Part shown: piece by piece, positions 7,409 to 13,719 of the stretch
Numbering within the stretch: position 1 is the first letter of the stretch
Layout of the letters: each line of letters opens with the position of its first letter
Source of the DNA: Bog-473 sp035534235
GTDB taxonomy: Bacteria > Actinomycetota > Acidimicrobiia > Acidimicrobiales > RAAP-2
Length of the DNA stretch: 13,719 nucleotides
Direction of reading: 5' to 3'
Assembly (NCBI GenBank): GCA_035534235.1
Contig: DATLSH010000021.1
Location: 1 to 13,719 of the forward strand
The notes under the pieces: generated by a model
Seen by the model: only the letters and a program-made list of their open reading frames with translations
Told to the model about the DNA's origin: nothing
Database searches by the model: none
Translations under genes and position numbers: made by a program

Positions 7409-7789
7409 TCAGCTGGTGTAGTCAACCGGGCCTGTTCCCTCTATACCGATGGCGAAGGCGAGTCCACGCAACGACGAGTTCTTGGTGACCGGCCAGATGC
7501 TGTGCACGGTGTCCGGCGGAATCCGTATCAGGTCGCCCTGGCCGACCTCGCGTTCCTCGTCGGCGATCTTCATGATGCCGCGTCCCGAAATGATGTAATA
7601 GAACTCGTGGGTGGGGTGGGAGTGCGGGTCCACGAGTCCGCCTCCCGCCACTTCCCATTCGCTGACGAGTTCGAGGAATCCACCTTTTGTCGCGTCGTGC
7701 AATTCACGGGGCTCGATGAGCCACCAGACCGGCACCGTGCCGGCGTGCTCGACAACGGGAGCCACGTCTCGGGCCGAACGGATGTCCAT
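7409..7789 (-). CDS. single-domain cupin protein
   Basis: A 126-residue conserved-barrel (cupin_2) protein, probably metal-binding and cytosolic. Motif 1 is DPHSHPTHEFYYIISGRG (54-71) with ligands His56, His58 and Glu62. Motif 2 is IPPDTVHSI (90-98) with His96. The canonical four-ligand set is therefore present. Such small cupins act as isomerases, dioxygenases or sugar-binding proteins; the exact function cannot be read here. ATG 7789 is supported by AAGGGG at 7796-7801, 6 nt upstream. It sits 76 nt after the SRAP gene and 48 nt before the Smr gene on the same strand. Confidence 0.88.
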   Translation of the reverse strand: MDIRSARDVAPVVEHAGTVPVWWLIEPRELHDATKGGFLELVSEWEVAGGGLVDPHSHPTHEFYYIISGRGIMKIADEEREVGQGDLIRIPPDTVHSIWPVTKNSSLRGLAFAIGIEGTGPVDYTS

Positions 7790-7865
7790 GTCATTCCCCT
7801 TCGCCTCGTTGGTGTCCGACGGGGCGATACTACGGGCAGGCGCGCCACGGGCCCGACCTCAGTCG

Positions 7866-8573
7866 TCAGACGGACGCCACCAGATCGGCGTCGTTGTTGC
7901 GGACGTTGCCCACCCGCGGGCTGACGGGGTGGTGGACGATGGTACCGGCGGGCGCGGCGCGGACGAGTGCGGTCAACTCGGCGATGTCGTCGATGTCGGG
8001 ATCGAGCCATACGTCGAACGTGTCGGGGTTGAGGATCACCGGCATGCGGTCGTGGATCCCCTCCATGTCCTGACTGGCCGTGGTGGTGATGACGGAGCAG
8101 GAGTAAAGGGGCGGGGCATCGGCTGGCCCGTTCCTGTCCCGCCACCACTCCGAGATCCCGGCCATGGCCAACGGCGCACCATCGGCGCGAGTGAAGTAGT
8201 GGGGCTGCTTGCGGCCACTGTTCTGCTTGTGCCACTCGTAGAAGCCGTCGGCCGGGACGATGATGCGGTGGCTCCGGAAGGCGGAGCGAAAGGACGCCTT
8301 GGTGGCCACGGTCTCGCCCCGGGCATTGAAGAGGCGGCTCCCCGCCGCGGGATCCTTGGCCCACGAAGGGATGAGCCCCCAGCGATACGGTCGGAGCGTT
8401 CGAGAGAGACTGCCATCGGCGGGCGTGTGCCGGGCGACGACCCCGAGGACCTGGTCGGTGGGGGCGACGTTCCAGCTGGGGTTCGGCGCGGCCTCGACTC
8501 CTTCGCCCAGGGCGGCCTGGAAATAGCGGGCCAGGCGGGGTGGTGGGGTGATGAGGGCGAAGCGACCACACAT
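7866..8573 (-). CDS. SRAP (SOS response-associated peptidase / YedK-HMCES) protein
   Basis: A 235-residue SRAP-domain protein. E. coli YedK and human HMCES form a thiazolidine crosslink between their N-terminal Cys and abasic sites in single-stranded DNA, shielding them from strand breaks and error-prone bypass. The catalytic set is complete: Cys2 (MCGRF), Asn83 (FNARGET), Glu113 (GFYEW) and His174 (EGIHDRMP). NVAPT (35-39) and RWGLIPSWAKD (64-74) are family hallmarks. The start must be ATG 8573, because Met removal has to expose Cys2, so the longer open frame upstream (to 9260) is not coding. No SD precedes the ATG, which suggests a leaderless or weakly initiated message. It diverges from imuA' across 108 bp that contain a LexA operator. 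Confidence 0.95.
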   Translation of the reverse strand: MCGRFALITPPPRLARYFQAALGEGVEAAPNPSWNVAPTDQVLGVVARHTPADGSLSRTLRPYRWGLIPSWAKDPAAGSRLFNARGETVATKASFRSAFRSHRIIVPADGFYEWHKQNSGRKQPHYFTRADGAPLAMAGISEWWRDRNGPADAPPLYSCSVITTTASQDMEGIHDRMPVILNPDTFDVWLDPDIDDIAELTALVRAAPAGTIVHHPVSPRVGNVRNNDADLVASV

Positions 8574-8651
8574 GAGGACTGCATTGTGACCCGGTGACGC
8601 TGTGGGGGAGAGAGACCGGTGCTGAGCTGGTTGTTCTTTCCCCTGTGCGGC

Positions 8652-8665
8652 GAGAACAGCTTCTC
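8652..8665. repeat. inverted repeat upstream of the LexA box
   Basis: GAGAA-CAGC-TTCTC is a perfect inverted repeat with 5-bp arms, ending 9 bp before the LexA palindrome. It lies in the spacer region of the predicted imuA' promoter. It does not match the LexA consensus and could be a site for a second regulator or chance. Confidence 0.35.
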
Positions 8666-8667
8666 TG

Positions 8668-8673
8668 TAGAGT
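8668..8673 (+). promoter_or_regulatory. predicted -10 element of the imuA'-imuB-dnaE2 promoter
   Basis: TAGAGT fits a TANNNT -10 hexamer and is followed 8 nt later by the A of ATG 8682. A transcript beginning at A8680 or A8682 would be leaderless and would start inside the LexA palindrome. No good -35 element is seen 16-19 bp upstream, as is common in actinobacteria. Confidence 0.4.
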
Positions 8674-8674
8674 A

Positions 8675-8688
8675 CGAACATATGTTCG
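8675..8688. promoter_or_regulatory. LexA operator (SOS box)
   Basis: CGAACATATGTTCG is a perfect 14-bp palindrome. It matches the actinobacterial/Bacillus SOS box core CGAAC-N4-GTTCG. It overlaps the likely transcription start and the ATG of imuA', so bound LexA would block initiation directly. The same site could also affect the divergent SRAP gene, whose start is 102 bp away. Confidence 0.93.
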
Positions 8689-9437
8689 CTCCAGGTCCTC
8701 AGAAGCGCCCTTCTCCCCGTTCCCGGGAGCTCCCGGTCGGGCTGGCCGATCGGGTTCGTCCCGCTACCCCGGTGGCCGGGAGGCTCTTGCCGGTACCGGC
8801 CCCCTTGGTCCCCCTCTTCCCCGACGGGGCGTTGCGACGGGGGACGACGACGACCGTGGCCGGGTTGCCGGGTCACGGGGCCACCACGTTGGCGCTGGCT
8901 CTCCTGGCCGCGGCGTCGCAGGCGGGGAGCTGGTGTGCGGCGGTCGGCTTGCGCGACCCCGGGGTGGTGGCGGCCGCCGAACTCGGTATCGACCTGCGTC
9001 GGGTGGTCTTCGTGCCGCACCCGGGCAGTGGTTGGGCCGAAGCGGCGGGGGACCTGCTGCCCGGTGTCGACGTCGTCCTGGTGCGCCCGCCCGGCCGGGC
9101 CCGCCAGACCGCAGCCCGCCATCTGAGCGCCCGGGCCCGGGACCGCCAGACGGCGCTGGTGGTGCTGGTGGATCACGCCAGCGAGTGGCCACAAGGAGGT
9201 GATCTGGCCCTGTCGGTGGGAGCCATCGAATGGGAAGGGGTTGGCCGCGGGTACGGGCACCTGCAGGGGCGCCGGGCCGAAGTGCGGGTGAGCGGACGGA
9301 GGTCGGCTGGGCGAGCCATCGAGTGCTCGCTCTGGTTGCCCACCGGCTCGGGGGTGGTGGCGACGACACGGAGAGGGGCGGCACAGGGTGAGGACGGATC
9401 GGGTGTCGATCCCGGCGATGGGCCCGAGGCGGCCTGA
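8682..9437 (+). CDS. imuA': ImuA' RecA-like accessory protein of the SOS mutasome
   Basis: A 251-residue RecA-fold protein of the actinobacterial ImuA' type, which interacts with ImuB in the ImuA'-ImuB-DnaE2 translesion mutasome. The Walker A-like loop is GLPGHGATTLALALL (about 62-76). The usual GKS/T lysine is missing, as in the mycobacterial form, so classical ATP hydrolysis is unlikely. GSWCAAVGLRDPGVVAAAELGIDL and the C-terminal SLWLP are further family signatures. ATG 8682 is chosen because it lies inside the LexA palindrome, 8 nt after a -10 hexamer, giving a leaderless message. GTG 8619 is in frame with GGGGGAG upstream, but its extra 21 residues look unconserved and would place the operator inside the gene. 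It is the first gene of the cassette, 8 nt before imuB. Confidence 0.85.
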   Translation: MFAPGPQKRPSPRSRELPVGLADRVRPATPVAGRLLPVPAPLVPLFPDGALRRGTTTTVAGLPGHGATTLALALLAAASQAGSWCAAVGLRDPGVVAAAELGIDLRRVVFVPHPGSGWAEAAGDLLPGVDVVLVRPPGRARQTAARHLSARARDRQTALVVLVDHASEWPQGGDLALSVGAIEWEGVGRGYGHLQGRRAEVRVSGRRSAGRAIECSLWLPTGSGVVATTRRGAAQGEDGSGVDPGDGPEAA

Positions 9438-9439
9438 GG
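9436..9439 (+). promoter_or_regulatory. ribosome binding site of imuB
   Basis: GAGG overlaps the imuA' stop codon and lies 6 nt before GTG 9446. Termination on imuA' would hand ribosomes to imuB (translational coupling). Confidence 0.5.
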
Positions 9440-9445
9440 CGTGAG

Positions 9446-10537
9446 GTGGAATTGGAACGGTTGGTGGTCATCTGGTGCCCCGAGCTTCAGCAGGAGGGGG
9501 CACGCGGAGAGGAAGCACGGCGCTTCGTGCACGTGGTCGCCCGCGCCGGAGAACTGTGTCCCTGGGCTCATCCCATTCGTCTCGGGGTCTGCGCCCTGCC
9601 GGCACGAGGGCCGGCCCGCTTTTTCGGCGGAGAGGAGATGGTTGTGTCCCGCCTGGTCGAGGCCGTGGGAGAGAACGCCCACGTCGGGGTGGCCGACGGG
9701 CTCTTCGCCGCCGTTCTGGCCGCCCGCTCCCGGCTGATCGTCCAGGCGGGGGAGGCGCGCCCATTTCTGGCGCCCTGGTCGGTCGCCACCCTGGCCCGGC
9801 CCGAACTGGCTGTCACCCTGCAGCGGCTCGGTGTCACCACGTTGGGACAGTTCGCCGCGTTGCCGTCCCCCCATGTATCGGACCGCTTCGGGGCCGACGC
9901 GGCCGCCTGTCACAAAGTGGCCCGGGGCGAAACCGGCGAGTTGGTGGGGATCCGGGACCGGTCCATCGAGCGGCGGCTGCGTGTCGCCCGGGGTGAGGAT
10001 CCCGCGGGGGCGGAGCCACCGCCCTACCAACCGGGTTTCTTCGGGGGGGCCTCGGCCGCCGACACCCGGGCCGCCCTCTCCTTTAGCCGGGTCCAGGAGC
10101 GGCTTGGCATCGAGGCAGTCTTGATAGGGAGGGTCCAAGGTGGGCGTGACCCGGCGGAGCAAGCGGCGCTGGTGCCGTGGGGGAGCCCGGAGGCCGGGGT
10201 CGCCCGCACGGGTGGTGCGCCCTGGCCGGGGCGGTTGCCCCCCCCTTCCCCCACCCAGGTGCTCCAGGTGCCCCGGCGGGCCGAAGTGGTCGACGACGCC
10301 GGCGCGGCCGTGGGGGTGAGCGGGCGGGGACTGCTCAGCGGTGAGCCCGCTCGGCTCTCGGTCGAGGGCGGCCCGTGGCAGTCCATCACGGCCTGGGCCG
10401 GCCCGTGGCCGGTGACCGAGCGTTGGTGGACAGTGCGCCGGCGCCGGGCCCGGATCCAGGCGGTGACGGCTGACGGGGTGGCCCGGCTGCTCTCCACCGA
10501 GCGCGCGCAGTGGTGGGTCGAAGCACTCTATGACTGA
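9446..10537 (+). CDS. imuB: ImuB, unusually short Y-family-like mutasome hub
   Basis: A 363-residue ImuB homologue. ImuB is a catalytically dead Y-family polymerase relative that links ImuA', DnaE2 and the beta clamp. The opening LVVIWCPEL (6-14), CALPARGPARFFGGEE (49-64), GVADGLFAAVLAA (81-93) and LGVTTLGQFAALP (128-140, helix-hairpin-helix) are conserved, as are SFSRVQERLGIEAVL (212-226) and the C-terminal SITAWAGPWPVTERWW (313-328). QPGFF (195-199) sits where the clamp-binding motif QLPLW normally lies. Family members are usually about 500-530 residues. Here roughly 60-70 residues appear to be missing after the first strand and about 100-120 between RFGADA (147-152) and the clamp motif, i.e. 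the little-finger region. Both gaps keep the frame. GTG 9446 follows imuA' by 8 nt. Confidence 0.87.
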   Translation: MELERLVVIWCPELQQEGARGEEARRFVHVVARAGELCPWAHPIRLGVCALPARGPARFFGGEEMVVSRLVEAVGENAHVGVADGLFAAVLAARSRLIVQAGEARPFLAPWSVATLARPELAVTLQRLGVTTLGQFAALPSPHVSDRFGADAAACHKVARGETGELVGIRDRSIERRLRVARGEDPAGAEPPPYQPGFFGGASAADTRAALSFSRVQERLGIEAVLIGRVQGGRDPAEQAALVPWGSPEAGVARTGGAPWPGRLPPPSPTQVLQVPRRAEVVDDAGAAVGVSGRGLLSGEPARLSVEGGPWQSITAWAGPWPVTERWWTVRRRRARIQAVTADGVARLLSTERAQWWVEALYD

Positions 10538-10538
10538 G

Positions 10539-10562
10539 TGCCGGCATGACGGGTTGCCGGCA
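10539..10562 (+). repeat. 8-bp-stem hairpin between imuB and dnaE2 (repeated TGCCGGCA)
   Basis: TGCCGGCA (10539-10546) and TGCCGGCA (10555-10562) are both a direct repeat and, because the unit is itself a palindrome, a perfect inverted repeat with an 8-nt loop, TGACGGGT. The repeat extends to 10 bases as TGCCGGCATG. It fills most of the 39-nt gap between the imuB stop and the dnaE2 start, ending 4 nt before the dnaE2 SD. There is no T tract. It could be an RNA-processing, attenuation or translation-control element. Confidence 0.6.
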
Positions 10563-10566
10563 TGCC

Positions 10567-10571
10567 AGGAG
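10567..10571 (+). promoter_or_regulatory. ribosome binding site of dnaE2
   Basis: AGGAG lies 5 nt before ATG 10577. It decides against the in-frame ATG 10562, which would place this site inside the gene. Confidence 0.8.
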
Positions 10572-10576
10572 CCGAT

Positions 10577-13500
10577 ATGACAGAGCGGCCGCGCTACGCC
10601 GAGCTGCATGCCCACTCGGGCTTCAGCTTCCTCGACGGCAGCAGTGACCCCGAAGAGCTGGTGGCCGAAGCCCATCGGCTGGGGCTGGCTGCACTGGCCC
10701 TGACCGATCATCACGGCCTCTACGGGGTGGTGCGGTTCGCCGAGGCCGCCCGAGCTTGTGGTTTGCCCACGGTCTTCGGGACCGAGGTGACCCTGGCTCC
10801 GGCCGGGCCCCGCACCGGTGACCCTGACCCGAGCGGGCGCCACCTCATCGTGCTGGCCCGGGATCCCGAGGGTTATGCCGGGCTGTCGACCGTCCTGGCC
10901 GAGGCCCACCTCGAGGGCGGGGAGAAAGGGCGACCCGTTTTCACCCTCGACGCCTTGGCGGAGGCGGCACGGGACCACTGGGTGGTACTCACCGGATGCC
11001 GGAAGGGGGCGGTGGCCGCCGCACTGATGGAGGCGGGGCCGCGGGCGGCCTCCCGGGAGGTAGCCCGGTTGGTGGAGGCGTTCGGGCGGGCGAATCTGGC
11101 GGTCGAGTTGTGGGACCACGGGGATCCGCTCGACACGGCGCGCAACGACGCCCTGGCCCTGGTGGCCGCCGAGTGGGGGCTCGACGCGGTGGCCACCAAC
11201 AACGTGCACTACGCCACGCCGGCCGGGTTTCGCCTGGCCACCACCCTGGCCGCCATCCGGGCCCGGCGACCGTTGGCCGAGCTGGAGGGTTGGCTCCCCT
11301 CGGCCCCGGCGGCCTGCCTGCGGGGGGCGGGCGAACAGCTCCGGCGCTTCGCCCGCTGGCCCGGGGTGGTCGAACGGGCGGGCGAGCTGGGCCTGGCCTG
11401 CGCCTTCGACCTGCGGCTGGTGGCCCCCCGGCTGCCCGACTTCCCCGTTCCCGATGGGATGGATGAGCAGGGCTACCTGCGCCAGCTGGTGACCAGGGGG
11501 GCGCTGGAGCGCTACGGGCCGCCCCACGACGAACGGGTGCCGGGGGCCTGGACCCAGATCGAGCACGAGCTCGAGGTCATCGGCGGGCTCGGGTTCGCCG
11601 GCTACTTCCTGGTCGTCTGGGACATCGCCCGGGTCTGCCGCCAGCTCAACATCTACTGCCAGGGTCGGGGATCTGCCGCCAACTCGGCCGTCTGTTACGC
11701 CCTCGGGGTGACCAATGTCGACGCGGTCGCGCTCGGGCTCCTCTTCGAGCGTTTCTTGTCCCCCGCCCGGGACGGACCGCCGGACATCGATGTCGACATC
11801 GAATCGAGCCGGCGTGAGGAAGTCATCCAGTACGTCTACGAGCGGTACGGCCGTCGTCACGCCGCACAGGTGGCCAACGTCATCACTTACCGCCCCCGCT
11901 CAGCCGTGCGCGACGTGGGAAAGGCCTTCGGGTTCACCCCCGAGCAGGTGGACGGGTGGGCGTCGGGGATCGACCGGGCCAACCGGGGGGCGGCCGCGGC
12001 GGAGGCGGTGGGGGCGGCCACCGACGGTGGGGGCGAGGTGATCCCCCCACTGGTGGCCGAGCTGGCGGCCGAGGTGCTGGACCGCCCGCGCCATCTCGGC
12101 ATTCACTCGGCCGGCATGGTGCTGTGCGACCGGCCGGTGATCGAGGTCTGCCCCGTGGAGTGGGGGCGCATGCCCGGGCGCAGCGTGTTGCAGTGGGACA
12201 AGGACGACTGCGCGGCCATCGGGCTGGTGAAGTTCGACCTGCTCGGGCTCGGCATGCTCGAGGCGCTGCACCGCATGGTCGACATGGTGGGCCAGTTCCA
12301 CGGGGACGTGGTCGACCTGGCCCAGTTGCCCCAGGAGCCAGCCGTCTACGACCTCTTGTGCCGTGCCGACACCGTCGGGGTCTTCCAGGTCGAGAGCCGG
12401 GCCCAGATGGGGACCCTGCCCCGGGTCGAACCGCGGTGTTTCTACGATCTGGCGATCGAGGTGGCCCTCATCCGGCCCGGCCCCATTCAGGGCCACGCGG
12501 TCAATCCCTACATTCGCCGGCGGCGGGGCGAGGAGGAGGTCACCTACCTGCACCCGCTGCTCGAGCCCATCCTGCGCCGGACGCTCGGCGTCCCGCTGTT
12601 CCAAGAGCAGCTGATGGAGATGGCGGTGGCCATCGCCGGGTTCAGCGCGGCCGAGGCCGATGAGCTACGCCAGGCCATGGCGGCCAAACGCTCGGCCGCC
12701 CGCATGGAGAAGATGCGGGCCCGGCTCTACGCGGGGATGGCCGAGCGCGGTGTGGCGGGCGAGGTGGCGGACCAGATCTTCACCGCGCTGGCCGCCTTCG
12801 CCAACTTCGGTTTCCCCGAGTCACACTCGGTGTCCTTCGCGCATCTTGTCTACGCCAGCAGCTGGCTCAAACTGCACTATCCGGCAGCGTTTACCGCCGG
12901 GCTCCTCAACTCCCAGCCCATGGGCTTTTGGTCTCCCCAGTCCCTGGTGGCCGACGCCCGCCGTCACGGGGTGACCGTGCGCCGGCCCCATGTGAACCGC
13001 TCGGAGGTGGGGGCCTCGTTGGAGAGGGACGATCCGGGCTCAAGAGATGCTCCCGCAGGGGATCCCGTGCTGCGACTCGGACTGGCCTCGGTGCGCGGGG
13101 TGGGTGAGACGGTGGCGGAGCGGATCGTGGCCGGGCGGCCCTGGGCCGGAGGCGAAGATCTGGTGCGCCGGGCCGGGGTGTCGCGGGCACAGCTCGAGAC
13201 GCTGGCCGCGGCGGGCGCGCTCGATACGGAGGAGCACGCCACCGCGGCTTCCCGACGTCGCTTGCTCTGGGCGGCCGGCGCCGCGGCGCAAGGAACCCCG
13301 GACCGTTTGCCCGGCATTGTGGTGGGGGCCGAAGCCCCGCTCCTCCCCGAGCCGACCCTGTACGACTCGGTGGGTGATGACCTGTGGGCCTTGGGGCTGG
13401 CCCCCGAGCAGACGGCCATGCACCTGGCCCGGGAGCGACTCGAAGCCATGGGCGTGGTGAGGGCGTGTGATCTTCCGGCGTGCGCCGACGGGGACCGGGT

Positions 13501-13719
13501 GTCCGTGGCCGGCGTGGTGACGCACCGGCAGCACCCCGAAACGGCGCACGGCGCGGTCTTCGTCAACCTCGAGGACGAGACCGGTCATGTGAACGTGGTC
13601 TTTTCGCGCGGCGCCTGGGCGCGCTGGAAGCCGGTGGCCCGCCACTCGCCCGTGCTCCTCATACGGGGCCGGCTCCAATTGGGGCAAGGGACGGTGAACC
13701 TGACGGCCGAGCGGGTGGA
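10577..13719 (+). CDS. dnaE2: DnaE2, error-prone DNA polymerase III alpha subunit, 3' end outside the window
   Basis: The frame is open from ATG 10577 to the window end (1047 residues). Family proteins are about 1070-1100 residues, so only the C-terminal tip is missing. DnaE2 is the SOS-induced C-family polymerase that performs translesion synthesis with ImuA' and ImuB. The N-terminal PHP domain shows ELHAHSGFSFLDG (9-21) and LTDHHGLYG (42-50). The catalytic palm has PDIDVDIE (402-409) and the third Asp in VKFDLLGLG (Asp554), matching the E. coli DnaE acidic residues. FQVESRAQM is near 602, NFGFPESHSVSFAHL near 744-758 and NSQPMGF near 780; these are typical of DnaE2. A helix-hairpin-helix (about 835-860) and an OB domain (from about 974) follow. 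All active-site acids are present and no frameshift is seen. It is probably transcribed from the LexA-controlled promoter. Confidence 0.96.
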   Translation, partial: MTERPRYAELHAHSGFSFLDGSSDPEELVAEAHRLGLAALALTDHHGLYGVVRFAEAARACGLPTVFGTEVTLAPAGPRTGDPDPSGRHLIVLARDPEGYAGLSTVLAEAHLEGGEKGRPVFTLDALAEAARDHWVVLTGCRKGAVAAALMEAGPRAASREVARLVEAFGRANLAVELWDHGDPLDTARNDALALVAAEWGLDAVATNNVHYATPAGFRLATTLAAIRARRPLAELEGWLPSAPAACLRGAGEQLRRFARWPGVVERAGELGLACAFDLRLVAPRLPDFPVPDGMDEQGYLRQLVTRGALERYGPPHDERVPGAWTQIEHELEVIGGLGFAGYFLVVWDIARVCRQLNIYCQGRGSAANSAVCYALGVTNVDAVALGLLFERFLSPARDGPPDIDVDIESSRREEVIQYVYERYGRRHAAQVANVITYRPRSAVRDVGKAFGFTPEQVDGWASGIDRANRGAAAAEAVGAATDGGGEVIPPLVAELAAEVLDRPRHLGIHSAGMVLCDRPVIEVCPVEWGRMPGRSVLQWDKDDCAAIGLVKFDLLGLGMLEALHRMVDMVGQFHGDVVDLAQLPQEPAVYDLLCRADTVGVFQVESRAQMGTLPRVEPRCFYDLAIEVALIRPGPIQGHAVNPYIRRRRGEEEVTYLHPLLEPILRRTLGVPLFQEQLMEMAVAIAGFSAAEADELRQAMAAKRSAARMEKMRARLYAGMAERGVAGEVADQIFTALAAFANFGFPESHSVSFAHLVYASSWLKLHYPAAFTAGLLNSQPMGFWSPQSLVADARRHGVTVRRPHVNRSEVGASLERDDPGSRDAPAGDPVLRLGLASVRGVGETVAERIVAGRPWAGGEDLVRRAGVSRAQLETLAAAGALDTEEHATAASRRRLLWAAGAAAQGTPDRLPGIVVGAEAPLLPEPTLYDSVGDDLWALGLAPEQTAMHLARERLEAMGVVRACDLPACADGDRVSVAGVVTHRQHPETAHGAVFVNLEDETGHVNVVFSRGAWARWKPVARHSPVLLIRGRLQLGQGTVNLTAERV

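Noticed and set aside
7790..7865. Searched the cupin-SRAP gap for a terminator or a second LexA box
   Set aside because: No convincing stem-loop or CGAAC-N4-GTTCG match was found; only the cupin SD is visible.
8619..8681. Longer imuA' start at GTG 8619
   Set aside because: GGGGGAG lies upstream, but the added residues look unconserved and the SOS box and -10 would then be inside the gene. It is kept as an alternative only.
8574..9260. Upstream extension of the SRAP frame to 464 residues
   Set aside because: SRAP proteins need Cys at position 2 after Met removal, and the MCGRF start at 8573 fits exactly. The extension is antisense to imuA'.
9173..11860. 895-codon open frame on the minus strand across imuB and dnaE2
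   Set aside because: It is antisense to well-recognised imuB and dnaE2 genes. It is rich in Gly, Arg, Pro and His, shows no domain, and is a normal by-product of high-GC third positions.

Overview
This is a GC-rich (visibly about two-thirds G+C), densely coding bacterial segment with many GTG starts and few strong Shine-Dalgarno (SD) sites. Four features point to an actinobacterium: an actinobacterial/Bacillus-type LexA box, an actinobacterial-style ImuA' without the Walker lysine, a phospholipase C very like the mycobacterial Plc family, and a short stand-alone Smr protein of the kind common in that phylum. Acidimicrobiia or a relative is possible, but this is inference. I saw no tRNA, rRNA, CRISPR array, transposase or prophage gene. 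No gene-free stretch exceeds about 110 bases.

Layout. Bases 3-797 (+) hold the 3' part of a GH43-like glycosidase. It ends inside the 3' end of a convergent glucosamine-6-phosphate deaminase-like gene (695-1531, -). A 42-bp divergent gap then opens a four-gene + strand run: a threonine/serine dehydratase-like PLP enzyme (1574-2533), an alpha/beta hydrolase (2541-3344), a questin oxidase-family protein (3359-4402) and an aldo/keto reductase (4451-5479). These meet a four-gene - strand run tail to tail at a GC-rich hairpin. In transcription order that run is an SRAP/YedK abasic-site protein (8573-7866), a cupin (7789-7409), an Smr-domain protein (7360-7106) and a Tat-exported phospholipase C (7057-5495).

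The right third (8682-13719, +) is an SOS mutagenesis cassette, imuA'-imuB-dnaE2, with dnaE2 running off the end. A perfect palindromic LexA operator (CGAACATATGTTCG, 8675-8688) lies at its head, and the best imuA' start codon is inside that palindrome. This suggests a leaderless, LexA-blocked transcript. ImuA', ImuB and DnaE2 together form the error-prone translesion mutasome. The divergent neighbour SRAP caps abasic sites in single-stranded DNA, so the 8-kb to 13.7-kb part is a coherent DNA-damage locus.

The most unusual feature is ImuB. At 363 residues it is far shorter than the roughly 500-530 residues usual for the family. By comparison with remembered ImuB proteins it has lost the fingers/N-terminal segment and the whole little-finger region, yet it keeps a clamp-motif-like QPGFF and the conserved C-terminal domain. 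A perfect 8-bp-stem hairpin sits between imuB and dnaE2.
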